This document shows positions 36,808 through 41,787 of a stretch of 49,086 nucleotides of DNA, one piece after another. Positions within the stretch are counted from its first letter, which is position 1. Each line of letters starts with the position of its first letter. The DNA comes from a virus. Position numbers and translations under genes: made by a program. The notes beneath the pieces were generated by a model, which saw only the letters and a program-made list of their open reading frames with translations, did not search any database and was not told the origin of the DNA. The stretch covers positions 1-49,086 of the IMG/VR virus record IMGVR_UViG_3300006735_000054; one strand, written 5' to 3'.

Positions 36808-36889
36808 TCGTACTCCTGATTTAGTTTTCTATTGCGATAAGCGTTACGAATATATAAGTTCAAAAGATAAAAATAATAACCAGAAGTAA

Positions 36890-36935
36890 AGTGCCTCCTA
36901 AGCATTAGATGCAGGTTCGATTCCTGCCGAGGGTA
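36890..36935 (+). other. attP core: 3' half of tRNA-Arg(CCU)
   Basis: AGTGC-CTCCTAA-GCATT (36890-36906) forms a perfect anticodon arm with anticodon CCT. It is followed by a 4-base variable loop, a perfect T arm GCAGG-TTCGATT-CCTGC (36911-36927), the 3' acceptor strand CGAGGGT (36928-36934) and discriminator A. No 5' acceptor or D arm lies upstream, so this is not a working tRNA gene. A tRNA 3' half beside an integrase gene is the usual phage attachment core; on integration it would restore the host gene. Confidence 0.85.
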
Positions 36936-36937
36936 CT

Positions 36938-36960
36938 GTTACTTCGCTACTAGGAGTAAC
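36938..36960 (+). promoter_or_regulatory. Hairpin over the integrase ribosome binding site
   Basis: GTTACT (36938-36943) pairs with AGTAAC (36955-36960). The loop and right arm include AGGAG (36952-36956), the ribosome binding site of the integrase gene starting at 36963. The hairpin would hinder initiation and so could limit integrase synthesis. It begins three bases after the attP tRNA segment, so integration also separates the gene from its upstream DNA. Confidence 0.45.
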
Positions 36961-36962
36961 AT

Positions 36963-37658
36963 ATGTCTTTTGAGCACGTAATCCCATTTAAAGAACAATT
37001 TTTAACAGCTGATCACGGCTGGTCACCCAATACCAAAGGTATATACGAAAAAAGTCTTAATCGTTATGCACTTGATGGTTTTCCTGATACTAACTATAGA
37101 GCTATGATTATAAGATGCCTAAATAGGCTCAGTAAATGGTGTTTAGAGGAAGGATTAACTGATATTCATAAGCCAATGGTAGGTGGTAATAAATTTACCC
37201 GTAAAACCCGTGTTTTCTCTGATGATGAATTAAAAAAAATACTAACACTTATAACCCCACTACATTTTCAAGAAATGGTGAGGTTTATATATTATACTGG
37301 TGCTAGGCAATGTGAGGTACGTTCTTATGACTTCGAAGATCACGGCCATTATATCAAAGCTAAAAGTAAGGGAGGGGATAGGCTTATTAGAACAAATCGC
37401 CAGGCTCAAGAAGTTTTAGAAAGAGGTGAGAAGTGGAAATATACTGCCTGCACAGCAAGTCGTGCTTTTAGAGATAATATGAAAAGGTTGGGGATTAAAG
37501 GCACTTTACATGATCTACGTCGTACTTTTGGATTACGTATGATAAAAAAAATAGGTATATATGAAACATCTAAGCTTTTAGGGCATGCATCAGTTCAAAC
37601 AACTGAAAATCATTATGCTCCTTTATTAGCTATAGATGTTGAGGATTTTGTTTTATAA
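36963..37658 (+). CDS. int: Tyrosine recombinase (integrase)
   Basis: A 231-residue enzyme that catalyses site-specific integration. All catalytic elements of the family are visible: first Arg in YYTGARQCEVR, Lys in KAKSKGGDR, HDLRRTF (His-x-x-Arg), GHASVQTTENHY with the second His and the nucleophile Tyr. It has a short SAM-like N-terminal domain and no large arm-binding domain, so it is compact. It lies directly beside the tRNA-Arg half-site. ATG 36963 has AGGAG six bases upstream. Confidence 0.92.
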   Translation: MSFEHVIPFKEQFLTADHGWSPNTKGIYEKSLNRYALDGFPDTNYRAMIIRCLNRLSKWCLEEGLTDIHKPMVGGNKFTRKTRVFSDDELKKILTLITPLHFQEMVRFIYYTGARQCEVRSYDFEDHGHYIKAKSKGGDRLIRTNRQAQEVLERGEKWKYTACTASRAFRDNMKRLGIKGTLHDLRRTFGLRMIKKIGIYETSKLLGHASVQTTENHYAPLLAIDVEDFVL

Positions 37659-37676
37659 GGGGAGATTTAACTCCCC
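37659..37676. terminator. Terminator hairpin between convergent arms
   Basis: GGGGAG (37659-37664) and CTCCCC (37671-37676) enclose ATTTAA. The stem begins right after the integrase stop. T-rich DNA on the left (ATTTTGTTTTATA) gives a U-tract-poor but AT-rich exit for leftward transcripts; for the rightward direction the following bases are CTATAAAG. It lies between convergent gene arms and probably serves both. Confidence 0.6.
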
Positions 37677-37704
37677 CTATAAAGTATTGCCTCTTGGCTG
37701 AGGT

Positions 37705-37998
37705 CTACTCTGAGTTCGGCTCATTTAACGGTTTATCCAGACCCTCGGGCTTGTATGCCAAAGAGATTTCATAATGGCCTAAACGTAATTTAGAATGGTC
37801 CTGGTTGACATGAATTACTTGAACGTCTGTGCCCTTTTCGGGGCATCCCATCATGTTTTCCAGACTCTCTAATATACGACATCCTATAAGAAATCTCCAA
37901 GCTAAAAAGCCTACGTCTCCGTTTTCTGAGCGAACCACAGCATTGCAATAATCCTCAGCGTTTTTCCAGGGTTTACTCTTCTCTTTCTCCTGTTTCAT
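37705..37998 (-). CDS. Small early protein, unknown
   Basis: A 97-residue protein. I choose ATG 37998 because GGAGGG lies eight bases upstream; an open frame continues to 38094 but lies inside the preceding gene. It contains WKNAEDYCNAVVRSENGDVGF and FLIGCRILESLENMMGCP, with four cysteines or more, and a Pro/Glu-rich tail. No family is recognised. It is the last gene of the leftward operon and overlaps the upstream gene by 26 bases. Confidence 0.5.
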   Translation of the reverse strand: MKQEKEKSKPWKNAEDYCNAVVRSENGDVGFLAWRFLIGCRILESLENMMGCPEKGTDVQVIHVNQDHSKLRLGHYEISLAYKPEGLDKPLNEPNSE

Positions 37999-38437
37999 GG
38001 CTGTAGCCCTCCACTTTGAATCTATTTGGTTCTGGCTTCCATTCACCTTTAAACATTTGCTCTCGCATATGCTTTTCGGCACTAACTGCTTCATCTATTA
38101 ACGAATCTTCATTTTTATGAAATTCATCATTAATATCGTCTTGATCAGCCATTCCCCATAATAAAGTTAAGTAAACTATTATATCAACGATTCGACCCCT
38201 AACGTCTTCACGCTGACTTTTATGTCCTTTTACATACGATTGTATTCCGTCAATATGCTTAAATACATATGTCATTAGAATCGTCTCACGACTTAAGCCT
38301 TGTAAATTTGCAATTCTTTCAAAGTTTGCAAAACAATTGTCTTTGTCGTGAGCGTATTCCTTCTGACCAGCTAATCGTATCTTACGAACTTCATCAAATA
38401 TATCTTCTAGAAGTTCATTATGTTCTGCTAGTCGCAT
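37973..38437 (-). CDS. DUF1599 / Nmad1-like protein
   Basis: A 154-residue, mostly helical protein. The pattern KEYAHDKDNCFANFERIANL, then FKHIDGIQSYV, then a RIVDIIVYLTLLWG helix resembles the nucleotide-modification-associated domain 1 (DUF1599) family found in phages, which is related in layout to MazG-type all-helical NTP pyrophosphohydrolases. Acidic residues typical of these enzymes are present (D and E in RGRIVDII and downstream), but the catalytic set is not fully clear. A role in nucleotide metabolism or base modification is inferred. Confidence 0.6.
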   Translation of the reverse strand: MRLAEHNELLEDIFDEVRKIRLAGQKEYAHDKDNCFANFERIANLQGLSRETILMTYVFKHIDGIQSYVKGHKSQREDVRGRIVDIIVYLTLLWGMADQDDINDEFHKNEDSLIDEAVSAEKHMREQMFKGEWKPEPNRFKVEGYSHETGEREE

Positions 38438-38651
38438 TTGGATCCCTCCATGTTAATTCTCTGAATACCCAGTCATGTACCCACCAACATCTACCATTAT
38501 CTGATGCTAACATAGCAGCTTTTTTAGCTCTAGTTACAACATCAAGACCTTGGTATTCTTTTAGATAATACGCTTTTGGGCCAGAGTTTTTTTTGCTTTC
38601 TGCACGAAGCTTTGCATCTTGTGCATTACTAAGGTTTACCAGTGTAGCCAT
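38418..38651 (-). CDS. Small early protein, unknown
   Basis: A 77-residue protein with a good ribosome binding site (GGGAGGT before the ATG). It overlaps the following gene by 20 bases. The start is polar and basic (SNAQDAKLRAESKKNSGPKA); the C-terminal half has DNGRCWWVHDWVFRELTW, with several tryptophans. No known domain. Its start codon overlaps the stop of a 31-residue ORF upstream (TAATG). Confidence 0.5.
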   Translation of the reverse strand: MATLVNLSNAQDAKLRAESKKNSGPKAYYLKEYQGLDVVTRAKKAAMLASDNGRCWWVHDWVFRELTWRDPNATSRT

Positions 38652-38746
38652 TATACCTCCCGTTGATTAAGGATATTTAGAATAGCCTCTCTAACTCCTA
38701 TTATAGGGCGTAATTCAAGAACCATCCTAATTTCATCCATTTCCAT
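38651..38746 (-). CDS. Micro-ORF of 31 residues
   Basis: A short frame, MEMDEIRMVLELRPIIGVRE then AILNILNQREV, linked at both ends by TAATG overlaps: its ATG overlaps the stop of the SSB-tip protein, and its stop overlaps the ATG of the next gene. This architecture and the amphipathic helical sequence make translation plausible. It could be a peptide or simply a coupling device. Function unknown. Confidence 0.4.
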   Translation of the reverse strand: MEMDEIRMVLELRPIIGVREAILNILNQREV

Positions 38747-38994
38747 TAGAATGGCGTGTCCGACTCCTTGTCATCCGTGTTAATACTAGACAGTTCGTCC
38801 TCTTTGGCTGAAATAGCAAAGAATAATGATTTATCATTACCTTTTTCATTTAACCAACCTGCTAGTCCTATGCTTGCGCCTTTAGGAATATCGTGATCTA
38901 TCGTAATGTTACCTCTAAAATGAGGTTGTCTGTTTTCTTCTGTAGCATCTTTATTAATAAATAAAGTGCTTTTTCCTAACTTAATAAAAGCCAT
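38746..38994 (-). CDS. Small beta-rich protein with SSB-like C-terminal tip
   Basis: An 82-residue protein, ATG 38994 with AAAAGGAGAG nine to ten bases upstream. The core (PHFRGNITIDHDIPKGASIG, then a SLFFAISA strand) resembles small OB-like or DUF736-type phage proteins. The acidic tail ends in ESDTPF, like the protein-docking tip of single-strand DNA-binding proteins (DDDIPF in E. coli). The frame is open upstream to ATG 39147, which also has TGGAG before it, so a basic N-terminal extension of 51 residues may be added. A single-strand DNA role is inferred. Confidence 0.5.
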   Translation of the reverse strand: MAFIKLGKSTLFINKDATEENRQPHFRGNITIDHDIPKGASIGLAGWLNEKGNDKSLFFAISAKEDELSSINTDDKESDTPF

Positions 38995-39199
38995 TTTATA
39001 GCTCTCCTTTTTGTTTATCGTTTTTGTATAAGTCTTCTTCTTATACTGTCTGTTTCGTACCATATTAGCAATCTGTTTCTTGGTCTTTCCTTTTCTAGAA
39101 CCAGCTGCAAATAATATTTGATTACTGCTGTAAATCTTACTTATCATAAAATCTCCAGTTATGTGTTGTTATGTTTGATTTAATTGGGTAGCTTGATGT

Positions 39200-39422
39200 A
39201 CTATTGAGGATGGTGTCGCTATGTTTTACTTGCGTAGGAATTACTAAGGGCCTCAGCCCTTGTACATAGTTTGATTCCTCAATAGTTTCATCTACGCACA
39301 GGGTTATAGAGGCCCTTTTTATTTTTGATATTGCGTCTTGTTCGCAATAAATAAGATTTGGGGGAGTTATCCGTATCGCAGGACTTAGCGACACTAAACT
39401 CCTAAAGTACGATTTCTCCCCC
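39200..39422 (-). ncRNA. Structured RNA candidate with interleaved pairings
   Basis: No gene is convincing between 39148 and 39461. The stretch holds seven perfect complementary pairs: 39416-39422/39360-39366 (GGGGGAG), 39343-39349/39329-39335 (TATTGCG hairpin, 7-base loop), 39309-39317/39246-39254 (9 bp), 39292-39298/39231-39237 (7 bp), 39276-39286/39200-39210 (11 bp), 39264-39269/39219-39224 (6 bp) and 39386-39394/39213-39221 (9 bp). Several cross each other, which means pseudoknots or alternative states. Orientation is taken from the surrounding operon. On the plus strand the 9-bp pair is followed by TTTTTATTTTT, so a rightward terminator is an alternative. Confidence 0.55.
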
Positions 39423-39461
39423 TTAAAGTGTTCGTAACTAAATTTAATAAAGTTTTTTATT

Positions 39462-39629
39462 TTAGTCAATAAATCCACTTGCTTCTTTAAATGTAGCCTC
39501 ATCAAACTTCTCATTATCCTTTTTTAGATGAACTATCAGCGAGTCCATGATCGCTTTCGTTGCTTTCTGATGTAATACGCTGTGGCTTTTCATTACTGCT
39601 GCCATCAATTCGTAATCTTTTTTTGTCAT
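39462..39629 (-). CDS. Small helical early protein
   Basis: A 55-residue protein from ATG 39629 with AAAGGAG upstream; a longer frame to 39707 lies over the preceding gene and lacks such a site. It has the pattern MTKKDYELMAAVMKSH at the start and FDEATFKEASGF at the end, a layout common to small uncharacterised phage proteins. Helical and soluble. Function unknown. Confidence 0.55.
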   Translation of the reverse strand: MTKKDYELMAAVMKSHSVLHQKATKAIMDSLIVHLKKDNEKFDEATFKEASGFID

Positions 39630-39672
39630 TGCCGACTCCTTTAATTTCCTCCAACGGAGGTATAGTTGTATC

Positions 39673-39774
39673 TCAGCCGTCTGTGTATCCACAATAAGGA
39701 CATCCAAAGTTGCATGCTGCAGCTGAAATAAATCTTTGACAAGCAGTGCACTTTGTCATTTTATATTTACTCAT
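39673..39774 (-). CDS. Tiny zinc-ribbon protein
   Basis: A 33-residue ORF with CTACQ and CNFGCPYCGYTDG: five cysteines, arranged C-x2-C and C-x3-C-x2-C, consistent with one bound zinc. Its ATG overlaps the end of the upstream gene by 8 bases; a second in-frame ATG lies five codons in. The ribosome binding site is weak, so it probably relies on coupling. Such micro zinc ribbons are frequent in phage early regions. Function unknown. Confidence 0.5.
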   Translation of the reverse strand: MSKYKMTKCTACQRFISAAACNFGCPYCGYTDG

Positions 39775-39955
39775 TGTAAACAATCCAACCTTCCTTGATA
39801 ATCTTTAAAGCATCATCATCAATTTTTAAGTTTTTTACAAAAGTTCCATCGCCTTTGTGGACGCTTACCATTTTTACTTCTATTGTCATACCATAATTAT
39901 CTGGTACTAACTTTACATTTTTAAGTCTATAAAAAAGACTATCACCTTGCGCCAT
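39767..39955 (-). CDS. Small early protein, unknown
   Basis: A 62-residue beta-rich protein (SLFYRLKNVKLVPDNYGMTI, then EVKMVSVHKGDGTF) with AAAAAGGAG before the ATG. No family is recognised. Its leader contains the element closed by a 12-bp stem at 39971-40110, whose right-hand strand ends about six bases before the ribosome binding site. Confidence 0.55.
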   Translation of the reverse strand: MAQGDSLFYRLKNVKLVPDNYGMTIEVKMVSVHKGDGTFVKNLKIDDDALKIIKEGWIVYNE

Positions 39956-39970
39956 CGTTTCTCCTTTTTT

Positions 39971-40110
39971 TATAGATGCAGGACTTTAGAGTTTTTATGT
40001 TAACCAGGCTTTATTATCCCCTAGTTTAGTGCAACTTCCAGCCACTCAATATCCCGACGAGAAATTCTACTCTATAAGAATAGATACCTTGTATTGTGCC
40101 TGCATCTATA
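39971..40110 (-). ncRNA. Leader element closed by a perfect 12-bp stem
   Basis: TATAGATGCAGG and CCTGCATCTATA (39971-39982 and 40099-40110) are perfect inverted repeats enclosing 116 bases with no ORF of note. Inside, on the leftward strand, ATTCT/AGAAT and AGTT/AACT hairpins and a GGCT/AGCC pair can form. The 3' strand runs directly into AAAAAAAGGAG and the start codon at 39955. It could be a riboswitch-like leader, an RNase III site or a small RNA. On the plus strand the right arm is followed by GTTTTTTT and could end rightward transcripts. Confidence 0.5.
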
Positions 40111-40116
40111 GTTTTT

Positions 40117-40332
40117 TTAAAGACCTATTTCTTTAAGTCTTTTATCTACTTCTTTTTTTATGTCATCAGGTAAATGATCAAAGTGTTCCATTAAATAATT
40201 AAAAGCACTATAGTACTTAAGCGCTCTTGATGATTTAATCTCCAAGTCCTTCTGATAAAACTCTATTTGCGTTATCAGTCTCTCTTTTGACATCTTTGAT
40301 AATTCTTTCCTGATGTTTTTGCTTTTTGACAT
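40117..40332 (-). CDS. Small coiled-coil protein
   Basis: A 71-residue charged helical protein (KSKNIRKELSKMSKERLITQ, then a Tyr-rich middle and DIKKEVDKRLKEIGL). I use ATG 40332, with GGAG six bases upstream; an upstream in-frame GTG at 40344 is the alternative. It shares 98 bases with the 3' end of the next upstream gene in another frame. Function unknown. Confidence 0.5.
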   Translation of the reverse strand: MSKSKNIRKELSKMSKERLITQIEFYQKDLEIKSSRALKYYSAFNYLMEHFDHLPDDIKKEVDKRLKEIGL

Positions 40333-40576
40333 AAGACTCTCCACGTGTTTCGGGATAATGCTGCTGACATTTACGCCTTGACCTTGAAATATTGAATGCG
40401 GATGATATATTTCCGTCTTTCCATTGTTTCATAAGTTCTTTGGCTGTCATCTTAGTCACATCTTTAGATGGTTTGTCATTTTTGAGCTGCCATGCCCATA
40501 TTGCATATATTAATTCAACGTCACTATCCGCCAGTTCAGGTTTAGCTATTATAAACCCCTTTACTATATTTACCAT
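40235..40576 (-). CDS. Early protein with basic RRK-type C-terminus
   Basis: A 113-residue protein from ATG 40576 (GAGAG site upstream; the in-frame start at 40609 would overlap the HNH gene further). The N-terminal part (ADSDVELIYAIWAWQL) is helical; a central SSAFNISRSRRKCQQHYPET segment followed by basic helices is typical of small phage proteins that may bind DNA. It ends inside the following gene by 98 bases. Function unknown. Confidence 0.5.
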   Translation of the reverse strand: MVNIVKGFIIAKPELADSDVELIYAIWAWQLKNDKPSKDVTKMTAKELMKQWKDGNISSAFNISRSRRKCQQHYPETRGESYVKKQKHQERIIKDVKRETDNANRVLSEGLGD

Positions 40577-40577
40577 G

Positions 40578-41063
40578 TTAACTCTCACCGAAGCTATCCC
40601 CCTTTGCAAGTTTGCGTAATACGTAATTCCTCATGTTGTCTGGTTTCTTTTTTAGAAAGTTTAACAGAGAAATATATTCCTTATCTGTAAGGTGTCCTTT
40701 TCTAGTATTACACCTTTTACATATTATGGTGAGATTTCCAGGAGTTGAATCACCACCCAAAGAAAGAGGGTACATATGGTCGCATACAATATTAGATACC
40801 AGCAATACATCAGGGCAATACCTACACTTTTTCCCATAAAATCGTAAAAAAAGTTTTCTGATTTGTTCCAAAGTGATATCAAATACGACTTCATATTCCT
40901 TACTCCTTTTCTTTAATGATGATTTTAACGTAGAGGTCTTTTTCATAAGCCTATGAAAGATTTTTTTGGCGTGTGTGCCGTGGTGTTTTTGTAACACTTT
41001 TGTGAATCGATCTTCCCAATATCTTATCTTTCCTCTATGTTTTATATTCTTATTATAAGCCAC
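40578..41063 (-). CDS. HNH endonuclease
   Basis: A 161-residue protein. The basic N-terminal helices are followed by the HNH core: CRYC, CDHMYPLSLGGDS (D-H pair and P-S-x-GG), then GNLTIICKRCNTRKGH with the Asn, the second Cys pair and the final His. All metal-binding and catalytic positions appear intact. GTG start at 41063 with GGAGGG six bases upstream. It could be a free-standing homing nuclease or a packaging or host-DNA nuclease; its place far from terminase makes the former likelier. Confidence 0.85.
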   Translation of the reverse strand: MAYNKNIKHRGKIRYWEDRFTKVLQKHHGTHAKKIFHRLMKKTSTLKSSLKKRSKEYEVVFDITLEQIRKLFLRFYGKKCRYCPDVLLVSNIVCDHMYPLSLGGDSTPGNLTIICKRCNTRKGHLTDKEYISLLNFLKKKPDNMRNYVLRKLAKGDSFGES

Positions 41064-41074
41064 ATTTAACCCTC

Positions 41075-41233
41075 CTATATCCAGGCCAATGTGAAGAACG
41101 TGTGTATTTTTCCTATGTTTATTGTAAAAGTAATAGACTTTTCATCTTCTGCATTCACTTTAGTATATCCTATACCGAATACCCTAAATAGTGTTAATAA
41201 ACACGCTCCATCATCATAAGTCACCTGTATCAT
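41075..41233 (-). CDS. Small early protein, unknown
   Basis: A 52-residue ORF starting at ATG 41233, overlapping the stop of the Gp157-like gene as TAATG, with TAGGAGG just upstream. It fills the gap before the HNH gene and ends 12 bases before it. The sequence is beta-like (IQVTYDDGACLLTLFRVFGI, then SITFTINIGKIHTFF). No family is recognised. Confidence 0.5.
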   Translation of the reverse strand: MIQVTYDDGACLLTLFRVFGIGYTKVNAEDEKSITFTINIGKIHTFFTLAWI

Positions 41234-41787
41234 TACGACCTCCTAACTCGTTTTACTTTTTGAATAGAGAATCCTGAGATGCCCATGCCGTCTTCTGCAG
41301 CAGTTATCGCATCTTGTCTTGCTTTCTTTTTATCTATTTCAACTTTAAAACGTTTGTAGTTATCGTTAATGGCTTCTTCATCAGTTATTTCAATTGGTCC
41401 CCAGGTCTCAAACATCTTATATCTTGTTGTGTCTGTCTGGAAAACTCCATCATTACCACATGTATCTATAATCATAGGTAATAATTCTTTATTGAAATAT
41501 TCTTCTGTTCTTTTGATTGCGTTTTTTCTGCCACGTAATCTCTTAACCTCATCCATATGCGTCTTTATTTCAGCATCGATAAGATTAGTTTTTTTATTCA
41601 TCGTTACAATAAAATGATCAATACCTGACGTTTTATTGGCGATTTCTTTTTTAACTTCTTCAATAGCATCATCAATTAAAGCTAACGGCCCAGCATTATC
41701 TGGTTCTATTAGCTCTTGATTATCTCTATCTACTTGAAGGTCAATAAGAGTTCCAATTAGATCTCTTGTAGTTGGTTTGTTAGACAT
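41233..41787 (-). CDS. Siphovirus Gp157-like protein
   Basis: A 184-residue protein. A helical N-terminal two-thirds with the pattern of Gp157 proteins (IDAEIKTHMDEVKRLRGRKN, then RTEEYFNKELLPMI) is followed by a beta end with EITDEEAINDNYKRFKVEID, KKKARQDAI and GISGFSIQKVKRV. The family is frequent next to phage recombination and single-strand DNA genes; its biochemical role is unclear. It overlaps the primase-helicase gene by 8 bases. Confidence 0.7.
   Translation of the reverse strand: MSNKPTTRDLIGTLIDLQVDRDNQELIEPDNAGPLALIDDAIEEVKKEIANKTSGIDHFIVTMNKKTNLIDAEIKTHMDEVKRLRGRKNAIKRTEEYFNKELLPMIIDTCGNDGVFQTDTTRYKMFETWGPIEITDEEAINDNYKRFKVEIDKKKARQDAITAAEDGMGISGFSIQKVKRVRRS

Noticed and set aside
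36811-36935. A complete tRNA gene, pairing GTACTC at 36811 with GGGTAC at the 3' end
   Set aside because: The spacing is too long and no D arm lies between; the segment is a 3' half only, as in attP sites.
39137-39514. 125-residue leftward ORF across the structured RNA region
   Set aside because: It has no good ribosome binding site, overlaps the end of the gene at 39462-39629, and its sequence does not look like a protein; the inverted repeats explain the stretch better.
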